64,000 bases of DNA from Ichthyosporea sp. XGB-2017a (GCA_002811675.1 PDIM01010338.1:37944-101943); one strand, 5' to 3'; shown: positions 37,778-48,969, numbered from the stretch's first letter. The notes: generated by a model from the letters alone, not told the origin. Made by a program: numbers and translations.

Positions 37778-39814
37778 CTAAGCAACCGTCCTATCACTTG
37801 ATTCTGAAAGCTCAGAATATCTACGGCCAAGCGAAACACGATGTTCCTCTCTCTTGCGAGAAAAGGCATCATTTTTGCAAAAATCTTGTCCCACTTTCAG
37901 AAGGACTATAAGCAGTCCCCCCAAAGCAGCAACAACACCTGATATGAGCATAACAAGTGGAGTGGCTCTGTACTGACGAGGCAGGATGCTGAAAATTACC
38001 AAAGAGACAGCTGACGATAATATTTCGGGAAAACATTGCGAAAGGTTCATAAACGCCATTATCAAGCCCTTGTCCTGAAGGTGCTCGATACTCAAATTTG
38101 TAATAGTCCAGGGAATTGTCATCGTACATGTCCATGTAAATCCCAGGGACGCTATTAGCACAACTGACGAAAATTGAACCCACCAAGGAGGACCTATATT
38201 TGCATCTGTCTCACTCGGAGAAGGATTGAAAGGATTGACATACGACAGAGCATACATTGCTGCAAAAACAACAGCTTCGACAGCCTGAGACAGGATATAT
38301 AGGCGATAGTATCCCACACACCCAATTAAATATTTCATTCCAAACGAAGTCAGCATTGCAAATAATGCTTGGCCTACATAGGCCCCATTTGCCAATGAGA
38401 TTCCTCTTTCATACCGGTCCACAGCCGCCTCCAACACGCTATTGGGATTGCCACGAAACAAATCGGATGCAACCCAGTCGCTGCCGAATATAAAAAGGCT
38501 AAAAAAAGCGTACCAGGTGCAGCATTGTACAAAAAAGGCGTGCATGACAGGCTTTGGTACAGTTTCAATAAGAAATTCTTTTGATAAAATGGCACAAACC
38601 TTTCCAAGCAATCCAGCACGTTTTTGTCCTTTAGAACCCCTATGTTTGCCACCACGCGAAGAAGCCCGTTTCGAAGTTCCTCTGATATTCTGTTCACACT
38701 CATCCTCGACACCTCCATTTTGCTGTACAGTCTGGCCCCACGAGTTGCTGGTCCCCTCCACTACCTCCTTGCTTTCCTCTTCTAAAGCCTCACCCCGTCG
38801 CCCAATAAGCAGCGGCTCAGTTAAAGACTCTACCCCACGCCTTTCACCCGAGACTCCGATTATCGCCATGTCGCTGTCATCATCACCTCCACTTCTCGGG
38901 CCCCTTTCCTGTCCACGTTGTTCATCATCTATTTCCCCTTCCAATCCTTCTTCAACGTCATCTATGGATATTAGAGAGGCACTTTGATAAGCAACACCTT
39001 CCATAGATTCCCTTAGACGAATGTTAAACGCCCCATTTGAGGAAGTTGATGATGCTCGTCTTGCCCCCCTTGCCCTCTTCGTATTGCGATACTCACGAAT
39101 AGCTTCATCCTCACGTACAAACACAATCGTAGTGCCCATACTTGCTAGCACGACAACAATGGCCATCACATAGACAGCCTGTATCTTATTTGCAAAGAAC
39201 CAGGGATCCTCTGCGGGCACAATGGCGCCCAACAGAGCAGCAAGAACATTTCCACAGCCTGTCATGAAGGAAAAATAGGCATTGGCATAGCGCTGTTGTT
39301 CCAACGGAACAACATCTACGAAAAGTGTCCTTCCTGGACACTGCACGGCGTTAATGGAAAAATCTAGAATCACAAAAGATATTACCGACATCCCAAGTCC
39401 AATTGGACACTTCCCCTCCTCGCAATCCTCTGTACTATCCCCAAAGAACTTTCCAATCACATCAGAATACGCAAAGAGGAACAGCGAGGAAGTGATTAGC
39501 AACATACCACCTACAAGGAACGGCTTTCTCCTTCCCCATCGCGTTAGGAGGGTGTCACTCCACGCCCCCACAATGGGCTGGACAACCATTCCACTAATCG
39601 GACCCGCCAACCAAGCCAGAGCCACCACTCCCCGGGGCATTCCGAGGGTACGGAAAGCATAAGTGGAGAGGCCAATTTGTATCTGCCAGCAGAACTGGCA
39701 TCCGAGGAGGATGACAGTCACCAGAGCAAGTCTCCACCATGGGAGGGGTTGCTCCTGTTCCCGTTCCGGTTGTTCTCCGCCACAGTTAGAACTATCAGCC
39801 GCACCGGTTGTCAT
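37778..39814 (-). CDS. GPH/SLC45-type sugar/H+ symporter
   Basis: 678 residues from the first in-frame ATG (39814); the frame runs on upstream without an ATG. It has about 12 membrane helices in two halves. The first half contains WLAGPISGMVVQPIVGAWSD followed by RWGRRKPF, the MFS/GPH loop signature shared by plant sucrose carriers and animal SLC45 proteins. A long cytosolic loop (~235-405) rich in Ser, Arg and Glu lies between halves. The family moves sucrose, maltose or glucose with protons at the plasma membrane or vacuole/lysosome; the substrate cannot be read from sequence. It is convergent with the AIFM2-like gene. Confidence 0.85.
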   Translation of the reverse strand: MTTGAADSSNCGGEQPEREQEQPLPWWRLALVTVILLGCQFCWQIQIGLSTYAFRTLGMPRGVVALAWLAGPISGMVVQPIVGAWSDTLLTRWGRRKPFLVGGMLLITSSLFLFAYSDVIGKFFGDSTEDCEEGKCPIGLGMSVISFVILDFSINAVQCPGRTLFVDVVPLEQQRYANAYFSFMTGCGNVLAALLGAIVPAEDPWFFANKIQAVYVMAIVVVLASMGTTIVFVREDEAIREYRNTKRARGARRASSTSSNGAFNIRLRESMEGVAYQSASLISIDDVEEGLEGEIDDEQRGQERGPRSGGDDDSDMAIIGVSGERRGVESLTEPLLIGRRGEALEEESKEVVEGTSNSWGQTVQQNGGVEDECEQNIRGTSKRASSRGGKHRGSKGQKRAGLLGKVCAILSKEFLIETVPKPVMHAFFVQCCTWYAFFSLFIFGSDWVASDLFRGNPNSVLEAAVDRYERGISLANGAYVGQALFAMLTSFGMKYLIGCVGYYRLYILSQAVEAVVFAAMYALSYVNPFNPSPSETDANIGPPWWVQFSSVVLIASLGFTWTCTMTIPWTITNLSIEHLQDKGLIMAFMNLSQCFPEILSSAVSLVIFSILPRQYRATPLVMLISGVVAALGGLLIVLLKVGQDFCKNDAFSRKREEHRVSLGRRYSELSESSDRTVA

Positions 39815-40339
39815 CCCACCGTGGCCGCGTCTGCAAAATAAATCAGTAAGTAAATCACAACTCTGGTACCTCTTTTCTTTCTTTCTCTTGTTATGTGGTT
39901 GTCCTTCCAATACTCAAAGGCGTCGATTGGATTGATTCTGGTTCATATCAGAAGCCAACTGTGAAGAGGAGTAGAAACATAAAATGAAATCATCTTCTTC
40001 ACTCTTCCTTCTGTTGAATTCAAAATTAAAAAGAAAAACAAAATAATAATAATGACGCGAACTCTTTTGTGGTTTTCGAATTTCGCTAATTTTGGACTTT
40101 TTTGCTTTTCTTTTTTTCTTTTTTTTCTTTTACACTTTTGTTTGTCTTTTATCTTCACTGGTCATTGACTTTGGCGAAGAGTATAGACCCTACCAATTGT
40201 CAGTAATTGATACATAGCCTAGCTAGGTCTAGCGAATACCAATTTGTCTCATTCTCTTCTCTTTGCTAGTTCTAATGATAACATGGTACAGTCACGCCTT
40301 TGAATTTTAAACTACATCTTCAAGTTTATTCTTCTGTCT

Positions 40340-40370
40340 TTCTTCTTCTTCTTCTTCTTCTTCTTCTTCT
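40340..40370 (+). repeat. (TTC)n microsatellite
   Basis: About ten TTC/CTT units in a row. Confidence 0.9.
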
Positions 40371-40409
40371 CCCTCTACACTATGTAGCCCCCTTTAAAAG
40401 TTTTTTTTT

Positions 40410-40410
<1 letters not shown>

Positions 40411-40472
<62 letters not shown>
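40411..40472 (+). repeat. Poly(T) tract, 62 bases
   Basis: Uninterrupted T run after TTTTTTTTTG. It is about 600 bases upstream of the transporter ATG and is poly(A) on that gene's coding strand. Confidence 0.95.
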
Positions 40473-40474
<2 letters not shown>

Positions 40475-40585
40475 TTTTCTTAAGGTTGAAATACAAATTA
40501 GGGGGTCAAGAGAGGGAGTGAAAAGAAGTTCTCTATACCTTATTAGTAGAGATTAAAGCGATGGAGCTTTGTCGGAGTGGCCTTT

Positions 40586-42633
40586 CTAATATGGCTGATA
40601 TCTGCGCTGCTTTTTAAGCTCCACAACAAGACGCTGGTTTTCCCCGACAATCTTTCCATTCATGGCTTTCACTGCAGACGCAGCGGCAAATGGATTTTCA
40701 AAATCAACATATGCTACACGTACATGAGGATACACAGCAAAATGCACACCAGTAAGTATCGACACAAAATTGCGAATTCATTTTCATTTTCTTAACTTAC
40801 CAAATCGTTTCTCGACGCAAATTTCCTCTGTTCCTTCCGAGCCTTTGTAGTCCAGTACAATCTTTACACCCAGGACTCGTCCAAACGGAGAAAACGCCAC
40901 AAAGAGACTTTCCTCACTGAACTCCTGAGGTATATTGTACACACAAACAGAATGCATGGCTTGCTGCACTTGCCTTGCACCTTGATAGGGATTACCATCA
41001 AGGCATTGCATCATCTCAGTACCGGATGCTTGCATGCCGTCCCCTCCCACACCGCACCCTGACATTACCTGCATGTTAGATGCGGCCGGAGGTGGGTACC
41101 AAACTGAGCCTCCTCCCATCCCTCCCCCATAAGGAATAGCTGTGGTGTTGTATTGATACACAGAAGGATCCGCCATTTGGTCAACATACTCATATGGTTG
41201 TTGGAAATGCGGATCGGCTGCGGGGTAGTACCCCTGAAAATGCGCCATGTGAGGTGCCTGCCCGTAAGAGCCACCATAGTTGGGCACATAGAATTGATTT
41301 TGGCCGTTCTGCAAAGGAATATGTTCACGGCGTGGCGATGTATTCGCAAATTTGACCACCATTGGTGAGTTACATCCCGTAAAAGTGCGACTCTCTACAG
41401 CAAAGAACACACAAATAAAACACAAAAAGCCATCAACATGTTGCCCACAATGTGACTTTTTTGAAACTACAGAACCACTACTTACTGTTCAAAATTGCGA
41501 TAGCCCGCCTACACTCCTCTTCATTTGCCATATGGACAAAGGCGCATCCTCGTGAAGCACCAGTCTTTGTACGTATTACTACAGCTTCATTGACGGTACC
41601 ATACGGCTGAAATATTTCAGTCACGCTTGCCTCAGTTTCGTCCCTGCCCAGCATCCCCACAAAGAGTTTGCACCTTTCTGTACGCGTCTGGTTTCTATTC
41701 TCCTCCACACGCCCTGCTAGATATCAAATGAATGAATACATGAATACATTAATCTCAAACGGCTATAATCGAATAGGCCACATTTCAGGTTCTTTAAACT
41801 TACCCATATTGTTTCTGGTTGAGAAGTAATTTCCAGAATGAAAACTCTGAACATGAGGGTGGCCATTTACTTTGCGACTATCTGCTTCTTTCACCTGCAT
41901 CTTAGAGCGAGCCCCTTCCAAGTAATGACGCTCATGAAGTTCCTCAATGGCTTTCAATCCATCTTCCCTCTTCTGGAATCTCACAAACCCACAACCTGCA
42001 ACCATCCAATTCACAATGACAACATCGATGGGTTAGACACAAGTTATCAACTCTAATCAAAATACACATACCTGCACTCCGCCGTTACTTACCTTTGTGG
42101 AAGTTCTTCCCACGATGGTGCATCAGCGATATTTCAAGCACTTCTCCATACTTTTCAAACAGTTTCATAAGCGCATCTTTGTCCACATGTTGAGGGATTT
42201 GTCCCACAAACAGCTTAATGGACGTATCTTCAGTCTTTTCAGCACTCTCCTCTCCTTCTTCATCCTCATGCTTATCGTCACCGACTGTTCCCGCCTCTGA
42301 TGAATGACTTGAGCGCTTTCCAGCACTGTACACGCTGCTGCAGGAGCTAGCTAACTCTTTTGTGGAAGTGCTAGAGCTTTCTTTATCCATATCCATGGGA
42401 CTGTCTACGGTACAATTCTGATTGGAAGTTGTCATTGGATCAAGAAGCACAGTCCCTGAATCTGAGCAGTTGGTGGGGCTCCCAACGCAATGTACATTCT
42501 CTGAGGATGTGCGTTTCACCCATGCAGGTCTTGCACTTGTTTCATCATGATCATGACACTCCTCCGCAACCGATGAGCTGGTTGGCTCTACCATTGGGTG
42601 CGAATCTTCCATCATTCCTGCACTATGTGCCAT
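40586..42633 (-). CDS. CELF/Bruno-like RNA-binding protein with three RRMs, 5 exons
   Basis: Exons: 42093-42633, 41804-41995, 41486-41713, 40801-41394 and 40586-40713. The four introns of 87-97 bases all have GTAAGT-type donors and the frame is kept, giving 560 residues. An acidic/Ser-rich N-terminus precedes RRM1 (~138-222; IKLFVGQIPQ, GCGFVRF) and RRM2 (~259-340; CKLFVGML, GCAFVHM). A Gly/Tyr/Met/Gln-rich divergent linker leads to RRM3 (~469-555; VCVYNIPQEF, AYVDFENP, ENQRLVVELKK). Two adjacent RRMs, a long spacer and a terminal RRM are the CELF/Bruno layout. That family binds GU-rich RNA to control splicing, decay and translation. The exon 3 acceptor is TAGCAG, so alternative use would add one Ala. 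Introns split each RRM. Confidence 0.88.
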
Positions 42634-42976
42634 TGTCACTCGTTCAAACAACAAAAACGTTCAAAATAGACGATTGGCAATAGCGTGGTAACTCAACACA
42701 CAAAAAACTAATTTAAGTGAAACAAACAAAACCCTCGCCCAGCGTGGCTGTTGTCTATGACCTTAGCAGAGTGTGGGAGAAGGAATAATATCTCCAAAAC
42801 AAAAACAAAAACAAAACAACAAATCAAGCTAAACCCAGACAACAACAACAACAGCAACGCTGCTTATTCACCCTGATCCCTTCTTATCCTTTTACAAGTC
42901 TGAAGAAATCAAAAGGAAAGGTTGGCAAAGATGCGTTGGTCCTTTGTGGAGACAAATGAGTGACGTTGGTTATACG

Positions 42977-43058
<82 letters not shown>

Positions 43059-44555
43059 TTTTCTCTCTCTTTCCTCTTCCATTTGTGTCTCTGTCTCTCC
43101 CTCCCTATGTCTCAGTAATAATCAAAGTCTATGAGAGTAGTTACCAGTGCAGTTCAGCTTCCAGTAGCTTAAGTTAGCATACAAAAACTAGAGTGAAACA
43201 AACACACACAAATAACACAGCAACAGTACCAGACAGAGTACTATTGGAGCAGCTATAGTGGGGAGTGTTATTACTTATTTATTTATTTATGGTTATGTAG
43301 TAATTCTATGTATAGAGATTATTGATTTTTATTTTAAAGGTGGGAGGGTTAGAGCAAGATGTGGGGATAGAGAAAGAGAGTTGGGGACCTCATCCCATTT
43401 TTTTATTTTTGTGTACATGTACACACCTTCACGTTTCTATCGAATTCTAAGCAGCTCATGCATGAATTAGTCTGTCAACAACAATGTAAAATTTGTTCAC
43501 AGCTACTACTCTTTCAAACAAACATCGAGTCATATTGACGAGACGAGTCGCGTTTTGCCGTTTTCGAGTTCGTTGATTTTGCCCGGAGCTCGAGGAACGG
43601 AGGAAGGCGGTTGCCCTAAATCCTAAAAAAAGTCCTCGAAAAAAGGAAGCCTCGGCCCTCGAGGCTCGAGGGCAGGGCGCACCGCGCAGCCGTGAGCCGG
43701 CCGGGGAGCCGGCGCTACATAGTATGTACTATAGTATGTATAATGTAATCGAAAGTCGAAACTTTTATATAATAAGCTACAGTACAGCTACATGAAGTGC
43801 TCCGAGACGAGACGTACAGTCCGATAAAAGACTCACAACCGTGATGAGGCGTATCCGAGAAACCTCGGAGAAACCTAAACAAATATATTTATCGAGGAAA
43901 TTTATTGTCCGCCAACCATGCAAGGGGACCTGCATGACCAGCTGATCATCAGAAGTTTAGTTGTAGTAGATCTTTGGAGCCTGCTGCAGGTTCCAACATG
44001 CTGCATGAGGTTGCACTTTCGACCTCGTTTTCAATAGTAAAGCGCTCTGCTGTGAAGATGTGAAACAGTACTATTGTCTATGTCTATTGTACAAAAGCTT
44101 TAGCCAGCTTCCCGTTTGTCAAATGTCAACGAACCTTCTTTTCACTCGGTACCTTGCTTCCGCGCGATTTGAACGAAAATGGAAAGATCTCTTTTGGAAA
44201 ATTTTCGGTATCTCTTCACACTTCAGTGCTACTGTCCACACGACGCATTTTGATTAGAGTTGCCCCCCAGAGGCCCGAACTCGGGACCTGCCGTAAAGCC
44301 TTCAGAGTCCCCAACGGTCAGGGGCGCATGTCAAAAACAGAGAGAATGAGGTTTTTATTGAACAGAGCAGTGATGGCAGCAGGAGGTCATTGACATGAAC
44401 AGAGAAAAGTAAAGCCTACATGATGAGTTGGTGTTGGATGTGTGCACTCCATTGCTTCTCTTGCAATGGAAGAAGAGAGAGAAAGATAGGTTCCTCCTCG
44501 CTAGTGCAAATGATGAGCTATGATAACAATATTAATAAAAGGCGAAGATAGACTC
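42634..44555. other. Intergenic 1.9 kb, no gene recognised
   Basis: Holds the (CT)35 repeat at 42981-43050, TTTA repeats near 43270, and a GC-rich patch at 43650-43720 in otherwise AT-rich DNA with CTCGAGG-type palindromes. A tRNA-like but unconvincing segment lies near 44265-44330. No protein-coding region is supported. Confidence 0.4.
42981..43050 (+). repeat. (CT)35 microsatellite
   Basis: Seventy bases of perfect CT dinucleotide, followed by imperfect TTCTCTC sequence. It is 350 bases upstream of the CELF-like start, where on the coding strand it reads (AG)n, a GAGA-type tract. Confidence 0.95.
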
Positions 44556-45116
44556 TCACTCCACATTTGCTAAGGAGGTCTTTTTGTATTCAGCGAGTTC
44601 TTCTGGAGGGATGATATCTTTTATCTTATCCTCAATGGCCTCTCGAAAGTCCACATATGCATCCACCTTCCCTTTTGTCGCCTGGTTCATGTGCAAAGTC
44701 TGTTCGAGAAAGTCCTCTGTGAATAAGTTTGGATTCAGCCCTTTGTCAACATAATCAAAAATATGCATTGGAATATCCACATCGACCTTATTTTTCACCC
44801 CATCTAGATCATTCATCTGATCGACCAGCCCGTTCAGCTTTGAAAACAGTACATTTTGGGAATCGGGTTGGAAATCCGCTACTATAATCCCAATTTGCCG
44901 GAGAGTTTCGATGTAGCTTTCCAGCTTGTGCGTTATATCGGAAAACACCTTTGGATCCGTGGCCCCTAAAGAGTTAAAAGAAAGTTCCACCAATTGATTG
45001 ATCAATATTTGCTTCATAATTTCTTTTTTGAGATGCATCAAAACAAGAACAGGAAAGACTTCTCCCTCTCAGCCTCTCTGTAATAAAATCTTACCTTTGC
45101 TATCTTTGTTTGTCAT
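44556..45116 (-). CDS. MED10: Mediator complex subunit 10, 2 exons
   Basis: Exon 1 at 45095-45116 encodes only MTNKDSK plus one base. Exon 2 is 44556-44965. The intron (44966-45094, 129 bases) has a GTAAGA donor and a TTTAACTCTTTAG acceptor. Product is 143 residues (human MED10 is ~135). Family blocks in order are LESYIETLRQIGIIVADFQP, a KLNGLVDQMNDLD helix, IPMHIFDYVDKGLNPNLFTED (human VPLEVFEYIDQGRNPQLYTKE) and KGKVDAYVDFREAI. MED10 sits in the Mediator middle module, bridging activators and RNA polymerase II. Starting instead at the ATG at 45038 would add unrelated residues, so I prefer the spliced form. Confidence 0.9.
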
Positions 45117-46052
45117 GATTTCCTTCCACAGGTTTTCCCCAACCCGTTACTCTTCAATATATAATACTCCAATACAAAGACCAGTCGATCCCTGGAACCA
45201 AACACAGCAGATCAAAAGAAAGAAAGAAAGAAACACACACGCAAAAAAAAACAAAAACAACAACAACAAAATCAAGACACACAAAATCGCTTTGGAAGAA
45301 AGATTTCCTTCACTTCACAACTTCGATCCCGATTCTTTCTTTTTGATTAAATATCCCCAAATCAATACGCCGGTTGAAGATCCCAACTCGAGTATAAACC
45401 CGTCCACACACTCCTTCACACCCCTTCACACAACTCCTTTTGAGTATGAATAGAACACACAAACCCAAACGCTGCTGGCTGCTGCTGCTAAACAAATTGT
45501 AAGTTTTGTAGAGGGAAAAGGGGTGTTCATAGTTTCTTACTCTACTTTATATTAAAAGTTGGTGTATTTTTTTTATTCTGTTTAAAATTTTGATAGTTGG
45601 AGAAGGAAAGAGGAGAGAAAGAGAGAGAGAGCCCTGGTTGTTTTGCTTTGTTGGCTCTAGATGGTGTAGTAGTTACGTTGCTAAATGTTACTTATTTATG
45701 ACTCTTCTGCGACGTCCCTCAATCTGTTTGTATTTCTGATGGTTAGAGTTTATGTGGAGCTGTAGTGTTTGTAATATTTGACAGTGACCGAGCAACCAAT
45801 GTATTTCCTCATCACCCTGACCCTCTTTGTAAACTGAACTACTGCGTAACCCCCTCCCCGCCCCTCTCCCCCTGGCCTCTTTTTTGTTCAAAAGAATGGA
45901 GGATGAATGGCGTGAGATGGTTTATGATAGAAGGAGAAGGAGACAGCAAACAGGTGCAGAGAACAAAAAACAAAGTGGACATGTGAAGGATTGGACAGAA
46001 GGAGGGAATGATAATATGATGATTGGACCTTTATCAATACCCATATGACTTG
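45117..46052. other. Intergenic 0.9 kb between MED10 and NEK
   Basis: A/C-rich just upstream of MED10, with CAAAAACAACAACAAC-like simple sequence, then ordinary AT-rich DNA and the NEK 3' region. No gene or RNA is recognised. Confidence 0.4.
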
Positions 46053-47091
46053 CTAGTTCCCGCTCTGGAAATGCATATTCATCTGCTTGGCCACCTCGAG
46101 TACATAGGATGTGTCTGGACGCTTCTCGGGGTCGGGGGTGATGCACACCTTGATGAGGCTCCTCAACTCGGGAGAGTATATATCTTGTGGGAGCGGGGGA
46201 TAGTCACATTGTTCAATTTTCTTACAAAGGGAGTACAGATTCATCTTGTCCCCGTAGAATGGGGACTGTAAAGCTGCCATTTCGTATAGCAGACACCCCA
46301 GGGACCATAAATCAGACTTGAAGTTGTACCCATTCTCGTGAATCCTCTCCGGGGACATGTAATAAGGAGTGCCCACCAAGGAATGAGCGGCGGTGGTCTT
46401 GGACGAGAAAAACCGTCCCAAACCAAGATCCCCAAGCTTCACCACCCCTGCTGCGGTGATAAACACATTGGCGGGTTTGATGTCCCTGTGCATGATCCTT
46501 TTCTCGTGCATGTGGGCCACCGCACTGGCAAGCTGCACAAAATACTTCCAGATGGTCTTCTCTGGAATGAGACGGTTCTGTTTCTTGAAGTGTTTGATCA
46601 TGCGTGAGAGATCCCCAGCGTCTGCGAGTTCCAGCACAATATTTAGTTCATTGTTCTCAATAAAGGAGGCGAGGTATCTGATCACATTGGGATGGTCCAA
46701 TTGCTGTTTAAGAAATGAAATAGATAATTGAAAGAGGAGACAAATAAGATATTAGCCATTGTCTGTGTGGTTTTCTTTTTCTTTTTTGTAGCGCTAAAAA
46801 CTCAATGCAGTGGTGAAACGGGAACAAGAATTAACTCACCTTTAACAGATCAATTTCTTTTATGCAATCATTCCTCGCTTTAGCGTCCATCATTTCAAAT
46901 ATTTGGATCTTCTTCAGGGCGACGATGGAATTATCCACCAGACACTTTGCTTTGTACACCACGCTGAACTGTCCTCGGCCAACCTTTTTGATGATCTCGT
47001 AATTTTTCAACATGTGATAAGGCTGTTTGCCTTGATCCTCCGAGGCCTGCATACTTCCGTCCCCTCCCCCTGGAATCTTGTCTACATCCAT
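46053..47091 (-). CDS. NEK7: NIMA-related kinase of the NEK6/NEK7 type, 2 exons
   Basis: Exon 1 is 46840-47091 and exon 2 is 46053-46703. The 136-base intron has a GTGAGT donor and falls at a codon boundary. Product is 300 residues, almost the length of human NEK7 (302), and is nearly all kinase domain. The glycine loop is [12 protein letters not shown], the catalytic Lys is in VALKKI (Lys60), [10 protein letters not shown] holds Asp158, DLG (Asp176) replaces DFG as is usual in NEKs, and [20 protein letters not shown] is the NEK6/7 activation segment, whose Ser is phosphorylated by NEK9 in animals. NEK6/7 act in mitotic spindle and centrosome function. NEK6 and NEK7 cannot be separated outside vertebrates, so the symbol stands for the joint ancestor. 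A gap lies 95 bases upstream. Confidence 0.93.
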
Positions 47092-47186
47092 TATCCTTGG
47101 GGAAATTATTTGTTTTTTTTTTTTGTTAATGATTTTGGATTATCCCCCAAAAAAAACACAAAAGAAGAAGAAAAAGAAAAGAGGAA

Positions 47187-48072
47187 NNNNNNNNNNNNNN
47201 NNNNNNNNNNNNNNNNNNNNNNNNNNNNNNNNNNNNNNNNNNNNNNNNNNNNNNNNNNNNNNNNNNNNNNNNNNNNNNNNNNNNNNNNNNNNNNNNNNNN
47301 NNNNNNNNNNNNNNNNNNNNNNNNNNNNNNNNNNNNNNNNNNNNNNNNNNNNNNNNNNNNNNNNNNNNNNNNNNNNNNNNNNNNNNNNNNNNNNNNNNNN
47401 NNNNNNNNNNNNNNNNNNNNNNNNNNNNNNNNNNNNNNNNNNNNNNNNNNNNNNNNNNNNNNNNNNNNNNNNNNNNNNNNNNNNNNNNNNNNNNNNNNNN
47501 NNNNNNNNNNNNNNNNNNNNNNNNNNNNNNNNNNNNNNNNNNNNNNNNNNNNNNNNNNNNNNNNNNNNNNNNNNNNNNNNNNNNNNNNNNNNNNNNNNNN
47601 NNNNNNNNNNNNNNNNNNNNNNNNNNNNNNNNNNNNNNNNNNNNNNNNNNNNNNNNNNNNNNNNNNNNNNNNNNNNNNNNNNNNNNNNNNNNNNNNNNNN
47701 NNNNNNNNNNNNNNNNNNNNNNNNNNNNNNNNNNNNNNNNNNNNNNNNNNNNNNNNNNNNNNNNNNNNNNNNNNNNNNNNNNNNNNNNNNNNNNNNNNNN
47801 NNNNNNNNNNNNNNNNNNNNNNNNNNNNNNNNNNNNNNNNNNNNNNNNNNNNNNNNNNNNNNNNNNNNNNNNNNNNNNNNNNNNNNNNNNNNNNNNNNNN
47901 NNNNNNNNNNNNNNNNNNNNNNNNNNNNNNNNNNNNNNNNNNNNNNNNNNNNNNNNNNNNNNNNNNNNNNNNNNNNNNNNNNNNNNNNNNNNNNNNNNNN
48001 NNNNNNNNNNNNNNNNNNNNNNNNNNNNNNNNNNNNNNNNNNNNNNNNNNNNNNNNNNNNNNNNNNNNNNNN
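47187..48072. other. Assembly gap (886 Ns)
   Basis: Run of undetermined bases bordered on both sides by purine (A/G)-rich low-complexity DNA, which probably caused the assembly break. It lies upstream of the NEK gene. Confidence 0.98.
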
Positions 48073-48200
48073 ATAAAAAAAAAAAAAAAAAAAAGAAGAA
48101 AAAAAAGAAAAGAGGAAAAGGAAAAAAAAGAGGAAAAAAAAAGGGAGACGGGCAAAGGAAAAAGAAGAAAAAGGAAGTGCGACCTTGAAAAAAAAGCAGT

Positions 48201-48202
<2 letters not shown>

Positions 48203-48273
<71 letters not shown>
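48203..48273 (+). repeat. Poly(A) tract, 71 bases, in a longer A/G-rich block
   Basis: The longest homopolymer in the window, inside an A/G-only stretch from the gap edge (48073) to ~48335. The interval 48340-48969 shows no gene and contains the 3' region of the glucan synthase gene. Confidence 0.95.
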
Positions 48274-48275
<2 letters not shown>

Positions 48276-48969
48276 AAAAAGAAAAAAAAGAAAAAGAAAA
48301 AAAGAAAAGGACAAAAAGAAAAACGAGGAAGAAAAATAAATTATAAAGTAAAATTCCAAGCTGAATCCTGGTTGTGCCAGAATTTGGACCCTTTCTTTAT
48401 AGGAATTTTTAGAATTTCATTTCCTTCCAATTTTTCACACCTGACTTTTGACATTTGAGAGTTGAGACGAATGAATAATGATGACTGTAGCCAAGGGGCA
48501 AGGCTGTGATGTGAATTGTGAGTGAAACATTCGGATATCTACGACTTACGAGAATTTCCATACAAATGTTTTTTTCATCAATCTTCTTTGTAAGAATGTG
48601 ACATGTCGTTTGTCGACTACTGTAGTGTCGAGACCGAGGATTGAGGAAGTCGAGACAATTATACAACGCGAGCTTCGGCTATCCAGTTGGCTCAAAAAAA
48701 GATACAGTTCTCTATGTTTGGCTGGCCAGTTCACGTGTCTTTGGAGGGCGGTGCTTCTTGAGGTCTTGCAGACGTTCCCAGCTGCTGCCCAGCTCAGCGA
48801 TCTGTCATTTTCGACTTGAACCATTTTGGAGTTTTTCGGCGTTTTTTCTTTGCTAATAGGCGTCAGGTGACTTTATGGTATGGTAATGTATAATGCTATT
48901 TTGTTTCTTCTTCTGCTTAGCGGCCCCACGCGGGTGATGAACATTCTCGTGCTTTGTGCCGTTCTTTTC

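Larger units (their letters stand above)
39815..40585. other. Intergenic, low-complexity rich
   Basis: Transporter upstream region and CELF 3' region. It holds a (TTC)n run at 40340-40370 and the poly(T) tract at 40411-40472. A TTTTGCAG at ~39831 just upstream of the transporter ATG could be the end of a 5'UTR intron. No gene is seen. Confidence 0.45.

Noticed and set aside
39815-39910. Upstream extension of the sugar transporter frame
   Set aside because: No ATG, and a TTTTGCAG acceptor-like site interrupts it; a nearby GTACCA donor would give an intron of only 39 bases, so no upstream exon is proposed.
40300-40521. Phe-rich open frame over the poly(T) tract
   Set aside because: Product of the homopolymer only; the same holds for Lys/Phe-rich frames over 31600-31660 and 48070-48340.
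44262-44332. Possible tRNA on the minus strand: ends GCGCCCC and GGGGGGC nearly pair, and CTCTGAA resembles a Gln anticodon loop
   Set aside because: The T-loop does not fit TTCRANY, the anticodon stem does not pair and no proper D-arm is seen; probably chance or a relic.
44966-45038. Alternative MED10 start at the ATG at 45038
   Set aside because: It adds residues unlike MED10; the spliced first exon gives a clean family-like start and good splice signals.
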